This document shows positions 12,916 to 20,400 of a stretch of 20,405 bases of DNA, in pieces. Position 1 is the first letter of the stretch. Each line of letters opens with the position of its first letter. The position numbers were made by a program, and so were the translations under genes. The stretch lies in contig CAZBKZ010000043.1 of assembly GCA_964492615.1 (NCBI GenBank), positions 1 to 20,405 on the forward strand, written 5' to 3'. The stretch is from JAABTH01 sp964492615 (lineage in GTDB: Bacteria; Bacillota; Dethiobacteria; DTU022). Under the pieces are notes generated by a model. The model made no database searches. It saw only the letters and a program-made list of their open reading frames with translations, and was not told the origin of the DNA.

Positions 12916-14211
12916 ATGAGTAAACCCCCTGAGCAAATCCTCTGCGATTTGATCCGGATTGATAGCACAAACCCGCCGGGTAATGAAACTGCAGTTGCGA
13001 AATACCTGCAGAATCTTTTTGAACAGGCGGGAGTTAAAGGAGAAATAATCGAGCCCGAAGAAGGCCGCGGTAGCTTTGTGGTTAAAATTGGCAGTGGAAA
13101 GAAAAAAATGCTTTACATCGCGCATTCCGATGTGGTTCCCGTTGGAGACGATTGGGAGTTTGAACCATTTTGTGGCGACATAAAAAACGGAGTTATCTGC
13201 GGTCGAGGTGCCCTGGATTGCAAGGATCTCATTGCCGCCCAGGCTTCTGCCGCCCTACAATTGATTGAAGACAAAGTTCCCCTGCAGGGTGAATTGATTA
13301 TTGCTGCCACTGCTGATGAAGAAAGGGGAGGCAGCCTTGGTGCGGGTTATCTTACTGAAAAACAACCCGATTTACTCAGGGCTGATTTTGCTGTAAATGA
13401 AGGAGCCGATCAGCCGATTATGATTGGCGACAAAATGGTATATTTCCTGCAGGTTGGTGAAAAAGGCACTGCCTGGTGCACGCTCAAGGCCCACGGTATA
13501 GCCGGCCACGGCTCTATACCAACGCTTGCTGACAACGCAGTGGTTAAAATGGCCCGCGCCGTTAGCCGTCTGAATAATTACAGGGCTGAAGTTGTGGTAG
13601 TACCGGAAGTAGAGATGCTTTTAAAAAAACTGGCCGAGCTGTGCAACTTGGAAATCAGTGATTTTAGCGCTGAAAGTGTTGATGGTCTTCTTGAGCAACT
13701 GCCCCTGGAAAAAGCTTTTGTTGAAGCCCTGCGGTCAATGACCCGGATGACAGTTTCTCCAAATCAGATTCGCGGTGGAACTAAAACCAATATTGTTCCC
13801 GATTATTGCGAAGCTGATGTGGATATTCGTATCCTACCCGGGCAGGACTGTGAATATGTAGAGAAAGAACTGCGTTTGATAATCAGCAAAGATATTGAAA
13901 TTGAATTTAATGAATACAGGGCTCCTACATTTTCCAGTTCGGAGGAACCTTATTACCGTCTTATGGAAGAGATAACCCTAGAACTTGCTGGTAATGGGGC
14001 TGTTTGCCTCCCGGCAATATCCTCCGGTTCGACCGATTCAAAGTATCTGCGCGGGGCTTCAATACCCGCTTATGGCATTGGACACATGGCCAGAGGGTTT
14101 GATCAGAGTGCCAGGACAACTGTTCACGGTCGCAATGAAAGAACTGATATAGAAAGCCTTCATCTCAAAACATTGTTTTTGAAAGAACTGGCCAGGCGTT
14201 ATCTTATTTAA
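12916..14211 (+). CDS. M20-family metallohydrolase (ArgE/DapE/ACY1-like)
   Basis: A 431-aa cytosolic zinc hydrolase of the M20 peptidase/deacylase family. Metal and catalytic residues are visible: His70 and Asp72 (YIAHSDVVP), Asp101 (GRGALDCKD), the Glu135-Glu136 pair (TADEERGG), NEGAD near 161-165, and a C-terminal His (GHMARGFD or TVHGRNERTD). The central dimerisation domain carries GTAWCTLKAHGIAGHGSIP. Members cleave N-acyl amino acids, dipeptides or carbamoyl compounds. I chose the ATG at 12916, 10 bases after GGGAG; earlier in-frame codons lie in the preceding hairpin. It follows the importer on the same strand, suggesting that it acts on the imported compound. Substrate not predictable. 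Confidence 0.87.
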   Translation: MSKPPEQILCDLIRIDSTNPPGNETAVAKYLQNLFEQAGVKGEIIEPEEGRGSFVVKIGSGKKKMLYIAHSDVVPVGDDWEFEPFCGDIKNGVICGRGALDCKDLIAAQASAALQLIEDKVPLQGELIIAATADEERGGSLGAGYLTEKQPDLLRADFAVNEGADQPIMIGDKMVYFLQVGEKGTAWCTLKAHGIAGHGSIPTLADNAVVKMARAVSRLNNYRAEVVVVPEVEMLLKKLAELCNLEISDFSAESVDGLLEQLPLEKAFVEALRSMTRMTVSPNQIRGGTKTNIVPDYCEADVDIRILPGQDCEYVEKELRLIISKDIEIEFNEYRAPTFSSSEEPYYRLMEEITLELAGNGAVCLPAISSGSTDSKYLRGASIPAYGIGHMARGFDQSARTTVHGRNERTDIESLHLKTLFLKELARRYLI

Positions 14212-14257
14212 GCATCCATGTATTCTGATAAAATTATTGACCGGGATCTAAAGATGA

Positions 14258-14286
14258 TTGATTTACAGAGGATTTGGGTGTATTCT
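14258..14286 (+). promoter_or_regulatory. Possible promoter of the second DUF2229-related gene
   Basis: TTGATT (14258-14263) and TATTCT (14281-14286) are 17 bases apart, about 25 bases before the start codon at 14312. The -10 is weak, so the gene may simply be read from the upstream operon. Confidence 0.3.
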
Positions 14287-14311
14287 GGGCAGGAAGGTAG
14301 AGGTGCATACT

Positions 14312-15397
14312 ATGAAAGTAGCATATGGGCACATGGGTACATTGACTCCGATCATGGAAATGATCCTTGAAGACCTGGGACACGAATCGATCACACCCGA
14401 TCGACCAACCCGCAAAACACTTGCTCTTGGAGCGAAGTATGCACCGGAATTTGCCTGTATCCCTTTTAAGATTGTACTGGGAACATTTCTTGAATGTCTG
14501 GAACGCGGTGCCGATACATTGGCCAGCGGTGGAGGGTACGGCCCCTGCCGGGCTGGCCTGTACGGAGAAATGCATGGTCGAATCCTAAGAGATCTCGGTT
14601 ATAAATTCGATACAATATTTTTCTGGCCTCCCCTGAAGAAGCCGGTCCACTTTTACCGTCAGATGAAAAAGTTGAAAGGTAATAATTCCTGGAGCAAGCT
14701 TTGGAAAGTGATAAAAAAAGCCTATCTTAAGCTCTCATACCTGGATGAGCTGGAGATGATGACCCAGGATATCAGGCCTCTGGAATATAAAACCGGCAGC
14801 GCTTCAAAAGCATTTGACCGGGCCATGAAAATGATGCGTGAAGCAAAAACTATTACTGAAATAAGAACAGCCGGGGAAGAGGCAAAAGCGCAGCTTAGGC
14901 AGATTCCGGTTGATGAAAGTCTCCAGCCTTTAAAAGTGGGTATAATCGGGGAAATCTATGTTCAACTTGAACCATTTGCTAACTTTTTCCTGGAAGAGCA
15001 GTTAGGCCATATGGGAGTTCAGGTACGCAGAAGTATTTACCTGACCAGCTATACCCGCCATGATGTGCTTTCTACCAAGGGAGATATGGGCAGCCGCAAA
15101 CTGGCGCTTCCCTACCTGGGGCAGAAAGTTGGGGGGCACGGACAGAACAGTGTCGGTGATATTATTCGCTATGCTCAGAAAGGTTATGATGGTGTGGTTC
15201 AACTGGCTCCCTTTTCATGTATCCCTGAAATTGTGGCTAAAAGTTTTGTTCCCAGGTTAAGTAAAGATCACGGTATCCCTGTGCTGACCCTTTTCATAGA
15301 TGAACAAACCGGAGCGGCAGGCATTCAAACCAGGCTGGAGGCATTTGTAGATCTGATGGAACAACGACGCAGCCGTAATGTCGGGATCGGCGCCTGA
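14312..15397 (+). CDS. COG3581-type acyl-CoA dehydratase activase-related protein
   Basis: A 361-aa cytosolic protein beginning KVAYGHMGTLTPIMEMILED. Cysteines sit in APEFACIPFKIVLG (Cys49), GGGYGPCRAGLYGE (Cys79) and LAPFSCIPEIV (Cys303), suggesting a cluster site. The ACIP(F/I)K motif and the C-terminal FIDEQTGAAGIQTRLEAFVD repeat those in the DUF2229-type protein at 4350-5366, so both belong to one superfamily and could form a heterodimer. In other bacteria the COG3581-type segment may be fused to activase and DUF2229 segments; here it stands alone about 8 kb from them. The ATG at 14312 follows AGAGGTG by 6 bases; the ATG at 14258 is an unlikely alternative. A strong terminator lies about 90 bases after the stop, closing the region. 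Reaction unknown. Confidence 0.75.
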   Translation: MKVAYGHMGTLTPIMEMILEDLGHESITPDRPTRKTLALGAKYAPEFACIPFKIVLGTFLECLERGADTLASGGGYGPCRAGLYGEMHGRILRDLGYKFDTIFFWPPLKKPVHFYRQMKKLKGNNSWSKLWKVIKKAYLKLSYLDELEMMTQDIRPLEYKTGSASKAFDRAMKMMREAKTITEIRTAGEEAKAQLRQIPVDESLQPLKVGIIGEIYVQLEPFANFFLEEQLGHMGVQVRRSIYLTSYTRHDVLSTKGDMGSRKLALPYLGQKVGGHGQNSVGDIIRYAQKGYDGVVQLAPFSCIPEIVAKSFVPRLSKDHGIPVLTLFIDEQTGAAGIQTRLEAFVDLMEQRRSRNVGIGA

Positions 15398-15484
15398 GGC
15401 CTCTCCGGGGCATCAGTTTGCAAAATATACCTGATTATAATCTTTGCCGGCAGACTCTTCTAATTGCCAGTTAAAAGTTTTTGA

Positions 15485-15516
15485 GGGCGCGGAATGCCGC
15501 GCCCCTTGTTTTTCTT
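15485..15516 (+). terminator. Strong intrinsic terminator before dusB
   Basis: A perfect 8-bp GC stem, GGGCGCGG (15485-15492) with CCGCGCCC (15497-15504), an AATG tetraloop, then CTTGTTTTTCTT. It is the clearest terminator in the window and ends the activase/importer region. Confidence 0.9.
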
Positions 15517-15558
15517 ACCAGTAACTGCGGGCAGGTGGTTAAACTGAATTGCAGTGTT

Positions 15559-16536
15559 ATGTCATTAAAAATCGGCGATAAAAAAATCGAACCGGGCCTT
15601 GTGCTTGCTCCGATGGCCGGAATTACCAGCCAGCCTTTCCGGCTCTTAGCCAGGGAGCAGGGCTGCCGTCTTTTTATATCAGAGATGATCAGCGCCAGGG
15701 GTTTAATTTATGATAACAGACGTAATCGCTCTCTGTTTTATTTTTCAGAAGAAGAAAAGCCGATAGGTCTGCAAATATTTGGCAATGGTCCCGATATTTT
15801 AGCCTCCGCAGCAGCCCGGTTGGAGAGATTGAATCCAGATTTTATTGATTTGAATATGGGTTGCCCGACCAGAAAAGTCACAAGAAACGGTGATGGAGGC
15901 GCTTTGCTGCGCGACCCGAAACTGTGCAGTAAAATATTCAATGCTGTTACAAAGGCAGTCAGTTGTCCGGTTACGGTTAAACTGCGTAAAGGATGGGATG
16001 ATCAGTCGGTTACCGTGCTAGAAATTTCTTCGAGGGCAGAGCAAGCTGGCATATCAGCTGTTACTGTGCACGGGCGAACAGTTGAGCAGGGTTACAGCGG
16101 CAGAGCTGACTGGAATATCGTTGCCAGGGTAAAAGAATCAGTAAAAATACCTGTTATCGGTAACGGTGATATCGTTACAGCTGATGATGCCCTGTCTATG
16201 ATTGAAAAATGTTCCTGTGACGGGGTGATGATTGGTCGGGCGGCTCGCGGTAATCCGTGGATTTTTGCTGAAGTGCTCTCTGCAATCCAGGGCAAGCCGC
16301 CTCCGGCAAAACCGACTGTCGAAGAAGTATTTCATACAATTATTAAACATTTTGTGATGCTTGCAGAACTTAAGGGAGAAGCGATAGCTTCCCGCGAAAT
16401 GCGCCGTCACAGCGCCTGGTATATTAAGGGGTATACCGGATCTGCTGCTGTCCGTCAGAGGCTGATCAGGGCGAAAAATCTGGCTGAAACTGAAGCAATT
16501 CTTGAAGAGTTTTTACTCGGAAAGAATCGCGGTTAA
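15559..16536 (+). CDS. dusB: tRNA-dihydrouridine synthase (DusB type)
   Basis: A 325-aa FMN-dependent TIM-barrel enzyme that reduces uridines in the tRNA D-loop with NADPH. It opens with the family pattern LVLAPMAGITSQPFRLLARE. The catalytic Cys102 is in DLNMGCPTRKV. Further marks are VTVKLRKGWDD, VTVHGRTVEQGYSG and IPVIGNGDI, then DGVMIGRAARGNPWIF, which binds the flavin phosphate. A helical RNA-binding C-terminus follows. I chose the ATG at 15559 because it gives the normal family N-terminus, although its ribosome binding site is weak. The frame stays open back to 15481, but that stretch includes the upstream terminator. It stands alone, with a separate promoter visible downstream for the next gene. 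Confidence 0.9.
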   Translation: MSLKIGDKKIEPGLVLAPMAGITSQPFRLLAREQGCRLFISEMISARGLIYDNRRNRSLFYFSEEEKPIGLQIFGNGPDILASAAARLERLNPDFIDLNMGCPTRKVTRNGDGGALLRDPKLCSKIFNAVTKAVSCPVTVKLRKGWDDQSVTVLEISSRAEQAGISAVTVHGRTVEQGYSGRADWNIVARVKESVKIPVIGNGDIVTADDALSMIEKCSCDGVMIGRAARGNPWIFAEVLSAIQGKPPPAKPTVEEVFHTIIKHFVMLAELKGEAIASREMRRHSAWYIKGYTGSAAVRQRLIRAKNLAETEAILEEFLLGKNRG

Positions 16537-16540
16537 TCAG

Positions 16541-16569
16541 TTGCCACCTTAAAGCTCAAATGCTAAAAT
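16541..16569 (+). promoter_or_regulatory. Promoter of the HTH regulator / quinate-dehydrogenase-like pair
   Basis: TTGCCA (16541-16546) and TAAAAT (16564-16569) are separated by 17 bases. The predicted start is near 16576, where a small hairpin, GCACA (16578-16582) with TGTGC (16587-16591), would form at the 5' end of the message. Confidence 0.6.
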
Positions 16570-16637
16570 AGTAGCGAGCACAAATCTGTGCACATTGTTC
16601 TGGCCTATCAATTGTCTTATAGGGCGGAGGTGTTTTT

Positions 16638-17177
16638 TTGATAACAGACAGAATCTTTCGTGTGGGAGAAAAACTAATCAGTCTCAACAAGGCTGTCCGC
16701 CTGATCGAAAAAACACTCGAGCTGCGTGAAAAAGGAGCTTCCCAGCAGGAGACGGCGAAAAAACTTCGCTTGGATCGAAGTTTTGTTTCCCGCCTGGAAA
16801 CGATTGGTGAAATTCGTAAGGGCAACCGGATAGCCGTTATTGGGTTTCCTCTGGCCAACAATGAGCTGCTCACTGCAATATGTCGTGAATATGGCCTTGA
16901 TTTTTATCTTCTGCTCAATAACGAACAGCGCTGGGAGCTGGTTCAGGATAAGCAGGCACTTGATTTTTTTAATACTGCGTTGAACCTGGTAACCAGGTTG
17001 CGTGAATTTGATACCCTGATTATGATCACATCCGACAAGTGGTACCGTCTTGCAGAAGCGTTACTAGATTTGCAGATCATCCAGATAGATCTTGGTCAAA
17101 CCCCGATTGAAAGTGATCGGACAATTGATCCACAATTACTTAAGGATACCATTGAACAGGTATTTTCACGAAAGTGA
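16638..17177 (+). CDS. HTH-domain regulator of a conserved Firmicute two-gene unit
   Basis: A 179-aa cytosolic protein. Residues about 20-66 form a helix-turn-helix: LELREKGASQQETAKKLRLD, then RSFVSRLETIGEIRKG. The rest (67-179) is an alpha/beta domain opening NRIAVIGFPLANNELLTAIC, without a motif I can tie to a ligand. The start is the TTG at 16638, 5 bases after GGAGGTG. The next gene begins 17 bases after the stop, and I recall this pair as conserved in clostridial genomes with the partner annotated 'quinate 5-dehydrogenase'. A DNA-binding role is likely from the HTH; the effector and targets are unknown. Confidence 0.7.
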   Translation: MITDRIFRVGEKLISLNKAVRLIEKTLELREKGASQQETAKKLRLDRSFVSRLETIGEIRKGNRIAVIGFPLANNELLTAICREYGLDFYLLLNNEQRWELVQDKQALDFFNTALNLVTRLREFDTLIMITSDKWYRLAEALLDLQIIQIDLGQTPIESDRTIDPQLLKDTIEQVFSRK

Positions 17178-17194
17178 AAGGAGCGCGTATAAAC

Positions 17195-18091
17195 TTGAAA
17201 AGGGTAGTTGGTATCAGCCTGGGTTCTTCAAAAAGAAACCATGAAGTCACTGTGGAACTTATGGGACAGGAATATAAAATCGAACGGATTGGCACTGATG
17301 GCAACATGAATAAAATGGTTGAAATAATCAAAGAGCTTGACGGCAAAGTAGAAGCTTTCGGGTTGGGTGGGATGGACCTTTATATATATGCAGTTGATCG
17401 ACGTTATTCCTTCCGTGATGCAAAAAGAATAGTTAAGGCAGCGCAAAAAACACCGATTGTTGATGGGTCTGGTTTAAAGAATACGCTTGAAAGAAGGGCA
17501 ATTGAGTATGTAGCCCGCAACACTGACATATTTGACAAACCAAAAAAAGTATTGTTGATGAGCGCAATGGATCGCCTTGGCATGGCCCAGGCCCTTGAGG
17601 CGGCCGGTGGTATGATGACCTATGGCGACTTTCCCTATACAATCGGAGTGCCTTTACCACTGAAATCGCTTAGAACTCTAGCTTTTGCCGCCCGGATTCT
17701 TGCCCCACTTGTCTGCCAGCTGCCTTTTCAAATGATTTACCCGACCGGAGAAAAGCAGACTGTAAACAAACCTCGTTTCACCCGCTATTTTCTGGAAAAT
17801 GATGTGATCGCCGGTGATTTTCACTTTATTCACCGCTACATGCCGGAAGAGCTGCCGGGCAAGATAATTATAACCAATACAGTAACTGCGGCAGATGTTG
17901 ATTTTCTCAGGGAAAGGGGTTTGAAAACCTTGATAACCACAACACCCGAGATGAATGGACGCTCATTCGGTACTAATATTATGGAAGCGCTCCTGGTTTG
18001 TATGGCTGAAGGAGATCACGAGCTGAGCGAAGAGCAATATAACATGTTGCTGAAAGAACTAAATCTTAAGCCAAGGATACTTGACTTATAG
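17195..18091 (+). CDS. Protein annotated 'quinate 5-dehydrogenase' in Firmicutes; function uncertain
   Basis: A 298-aa cytosolic protein, starting KRVVGISLGSSKRNHEVTVEL. Conserved-looking blocks: ERIGTDGNMNKMVEIIKELDG, AFGLGGMDLYIYAVDRRYSF, TPIVDGSGLKNTLERRAIEY, KKVLLMSAMDRLGMAQALEAAGG split by a Rossmann-like turn, VIAGDFHFIHRYMPEEL and TNTVTAADVDFLRERG. I recognise the family as one widely labelled quinate 5-dehydrogenase. I see no diagnostic shikimate/quinate dehydrogenase active-site motif, so that label may be wrong. I place the start at the TTG at 17195, with AAAGGAG about 10 bases upstream; a GTG at 17174 would overlap the previous gene and lacks a ribosome binding site. It probably shares a transcript and a function with the preceding HTH gene. 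Confidence 0.65.
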   Translation: MKRVVGISLGSSKRNHEVTVELMGQEYKIERIGTDGNMNKMVEIIKELDGKVEAFGLGGMDLYIYAVDRRYSFRDAKRIVKAAQKTPIVDGSGLKNTLERRAIEYVARNTDIFDKPKKVLLMSAMDRLGMAQALEAAGGMMTYGDFPYTIGVPLPLKSLRTLAFAARILAPLVCQLPFQMIYPTGEKQTVNKPRFTRYFLENDVIAGDFHFIHRYMPEELPGKIIITNTVTAADVDFLRERGLKTLITTTPEMNGRSFGTNIMEALLVCMAEGDHELSEEQYNMLLKELNLKPRILDL

Positions 18092-18165
18092 AATATGTCT
18101 TAGAGTTTTGAGAAAGGTAATTTTTCCGGAAAACCACCTTGAATTAGCTATACTTTTACAGATTC

Positions 18166-18194
18166 TTGACAATGTCAGGCAGACAACTTATAAT
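18166..18194 (+). promoter_or_regulatory. Perfect-consensus sigma-A promoter of greA-lysS
   Basis: TTGACA (18166-18171) and TATAAT (18189-18194) lie 17 bases apart, a full consensus. The predicted start is near 18201, leaving a leader of about 180 bases before greA. Confidence 0.8.
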
Positions 18195-18200
18195 ATATCA

Positions 18201-18380
18201 AAATTTATGTTCGAAAGAATAAAGTGTCAGGATTGGCCTGGCACAAATGTTTTTTCTGATCAGGCTTCGTTGCTGGATGAAGCCGTTCTTTATTTTGTCG
18301 ACACGGACAAAACAGGATTAACAGCGAGATTAATGTGAAAAGATCGCTGAATATGGTTACAGGCAGGGAGGCAATCGAAA
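18201..18380 (+). other. Structured 5' leader of greA-lysS, no convincing gene
   Basis: Three consecutive stem-loops can be drawn. First, GTGTCAGG (18224-18231) with CCTGGCAC (18237-18244, one G-U pair), followed by AAATGTTTTTTCTG. Second, GGCTTC (18263-18268) with GAAGCC (18279-18284), followed by GTTCTTTATTTT. Third, TTTTGTC (18293-18299) with GACAAAA (18306-18312). The first two have terminator-like U-rich tails, so attenuation is possible. An open frame across the leader (18209-18338, 43 codons) has no ribosome binding site, so I do not call it a gene. Confidence 0.5.
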
Positions 18381-18854
18381 ATGGATAACAGTGAGCTGTT
18401 ACTGACGAAAGACGGGCTTGAAAAACTGGAAAACGAATTAAACCATCTTCGGACAGTTAAACGCAAAGAGGTTGCTGCCAGAATAAAAGATGCTATTTCA
18501 TTTGGTGATATTACCGATAACTCGGAATATGAAGATGCTAAAAATGAACAGGCTTTTATTGAAGGCAGAATTATTACGCTGGAAAAGATGCTGCGCAGGG
18601 CCAGGCTTCTTGAAAAAGAAGATAATGGCGATTATCACGTTACTCTTGGATCAACAGTAATACTGAAAGATATTGATCATGATAAGAATTATGAATATAC
18701 AATAGTAAGTACTGCAGAAGCCGACCCGACGGAGAAGAAAATATCTAATGAGTCTCCCGTAGGAAAGGCTATTATGGGTCTTTCGGCCGGAGATCAGGTT
18801 GAGGTTAAGGTGCCGGCAGGAACTTTTAAATACCGGATAGAATCAATTAGCTAA
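18381..18854 (+). CDS. greA: Transcription elongation factor GreA
   Basis: A 157-aa protein of normal GreA length that rescues backtracked RNA polymerase by stimulating transcript cleavage through the secondary channel. The N-terminal coiled coil begins LLTKDGLEKLENELNHLRTV and carries the tip motif GDITDNSEYEDAKNEQA, with the acidic residues that position catalytic magnesium. The C-terminal FKBP-like domain contains VTLGSTVILKDI, SNESPVGKAIMGLSAGDQVE and VPAGTFKYRIESI. The ATG at 18381 has GGGAGG about 10 bases upstream. It is followed by lysS after 37 bases, a common clostridial arrangement. A perfect promoter and a structured leader precede it. Confidence 0.97.
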   Translation: MDNSELLLTKDGLEKLENELNHLRTVKRKEVAARIKDAISFGDITDNSEYEDAKNEQAFIEGRIITLEKMLRRARLLEKEDNGDYHVTLGSTVILKDIDHDKNYEYTIVSTAEADPTEKKISNESPVGKAIMGLSAGDQVEVKVPAGTFKYRIESIS

Positions 18855-18891
18855 ACTACAGCGTCAAAGAAATTGTTCTGGAGGGTGAAAA

Positions 18892-20373
18892 ATGGATCAG
18901 GAACAACAGCAGCTGCATGAACTGTTACAGGTCAGACGGCGTAAAATGGAAACCTTAAGGGAAAAAGGAATAGAGCCCTTCGGTAAAAAATTTGAAGCAG
19001 ATCATTATTCTACCGATGTAATTGATAACTTTGAACAGCTCGAAGGCAAAAAGGTGACCATAGCCGGTCGGTTAATTTCTATACGCTCACATGGTAAAGC
19101 TGCTTTTGCTCACCTTCAGGACTACAAGGGGCAGGTTCAGATATACATCCGCCAGGATCAAGTTGGTCCTGAGAAGTATGAGATATTCGATCTTGTCGAT
19201 ATCGGGGATTTTATTGGTGTGGTTGGTGAGGTATTTCGCACCCGTAAAGGTGAAGTTACCGTGCAGGTTAACGATTTTTCATACCTGGTAAAAGCCTTGC
19301 GTCCATTACCCGAAAAATGGCACGGTCTAAAGGATGTTGAGTTGCGATATCGTCAGCGATACGTAGACATGATTGTAAACAAGGAAGTCAGAGATACATT
19401 TATTAAAAGAAGCAAAATGATTTCCACAATGCGGGATATATTAAACGGCTGGGGGTTCTTGGAAGTAGAAACACCTATTATGCAGACCATAGCCGGCGGT
19501 GCCCTGGCCCGCCCATTTGTTACACATCACAATGCCCTAGATATCAAGCTATACCTTCGTATTGCGACTGAACTGCATCTTAAAAGATTGCTGGTTGGCG
19601 GGCTTGACAGGGTATATGAAATAGGCCGTATCTTTCGTAACGAAGGAATTTCAACGATTCATAATCCTGAATTCACCTCGGTAGAAATTTACCAGAACTA
19701 TGCCGATTATGAAGATATGATGTGGATAACCGAAAACCTTATTTTCCAGATAGCCGAGAAAGTACTCGGCAGCGGAAAAATAACTTTTCAGGGAAAAGAG
19801 CTCGATCTTACCCCTCCCTGGCCCCGTGAATCAATGATAGAAATTGTGCGTAGATATTCAGGGGTTGATTTTAAGAAGATTCCTGATGATCAGGCTGCAT
19901 TCGAGGCTGCCCGCAAGGCAGGCCTGGATCCTGATAAGGGTCTGCCCTGGGGTGAGATTCTATACATGTTTTTCGAAGAATTTTGCGAAGAGCAATTGTT
20001 GTCCCCCATTTTTGTAACCGGTTTTCCGGTAGAGGTGTCGCCACTGGCAAAAAAAATGCCTGAAGATTCACGCCTGACATTACGCTTTGAGTCCTTCATT
20101 GCCGGCTGGGAAATAGCAAATGCTTTTACAGAACTTAATGATCCGATTGATCAACGGGAGCGCTTCGAACAGCAGCTGAGCAAGAGAGAAGCGGGCGACG
20201 ATGAAGCTCACGTGATGGACGAAGACTTTATTAATGCCCTTGAATATGGGATGCCACCTGCCGGGGGGTTGGGTATTGGCATTGACAGGATGATCATGTT
20301 ATTGACCGATAACATCTCAATTCGTGACGTAATCCTTTTCCCAACCCTTAAACCCAGGCCACTGGGTGATTAA
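18892..20373 (+). CDS. lysS: Lysyl-tRNA synthetase, class II
   Basis: A 493-aa cytosolic enzyme that charges tRNA-Lys with lysine using ATP; full length for the bacterial family. The N-terminal OB-fold anticodon-binding domain spans residues 55-145 (KVTIAGRLISIRSHGKAAFA). The class II motifs follow: motif 1 around GWGFLEVETPIMQTIAGGA, motif 2 FRNEGISTIHNPEFTSVEIY and motif 3 GLGIGIDRMIMLLTDNISIR. The ATG at 18892 follows GGAGGGTG. It is co-transcribed with greA. A hairpin right after the stop (20385-20400) may be its terminator, cut by the window end. No T-box leader is visible in front of it. Confidence 0.98.
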   Translation: MDQEQQQLHELLQVRRRKMETLREKGIEPFGKKFEADHYSTDVIDNFEQLEGKKVTIAGRLISIRSHGKAAFAHLQDYKGQVQIYIRQDQVGPEKYEIFDLVDIGDFIGVVGEVFRTRKGEVTVQVNDFSYLVKALRPLPEKWHGLKDVELRYRQRYVDMIVNKEVRDTFIKRSKMISTMRDILNGWGFLEVETPIMQTIAGGALARPFVTHHNALDIKLYLRIATELHLKRLLVGGLDRVYEIGRIFRNEGISTIHNPEFTSVEIYQNYADYEDMMWITENLIFQIAEKVLGSGKITFQGKELDLTPPWPRESMIEIVRRYSGVDFKKIPDDQAAFEAARKAGLDPDKGLPWGEILYMFFEEFCEEQLLSPIFVTGFPVEVSPLAKKMPEDSRLTLRFESFIAGWEIANAFTELNDPIDQRERFEQQLSKREAGDDEAHVMDEDFINALEYGMPPAGGLGIGIDRMIMLLTDNISIRDVILFPTLKPRPLGD

Positions 20374-20384
20374 AATATACAACC

Positions 20385-20400
20385 AGCAGGCAGGCCTGCT
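20385..20400 (+). terminator. Possible terminator hairpin after lysS (window edge)
   Basis: AGCAGG (20385-20390) can pair with CCTGCT (20395-20400) around a CAGG loop, 12 bases after the lysS stop. The tail lies mostly outside the window, so termination cannot be judged. Confidence 0.3.

Noticed and set aside
15398..15558. Promoter for dusB, considering the TATAAT-like sequence near 15434
   Set aside because: No acceptable -35 at the right distance, and the strong terminator at 15485-15516 would block it; the dusB promoter remains unidentified.
16982..16998. Palindromic AACCTGG-TAA-CCAGGTT inside the HTH gene
   Set aside because: It lies in the middle of coding sequence and is explained by the codons; no related copy at a promoter was found.
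18081..18338. 85-codon frame after the quinate-dehydrogenase-like gene
   Set aside because: It spans a perfect-consensus promoter and the greA leader, has no ribosome binding site at 18081 or at the internal ATG (18209), and shows no protein family pattern.
18855..18891. T-box or other riboswitch in front of lysS
   Set aside because: The gap is only 37 bases and contains just a ribosome binding site.
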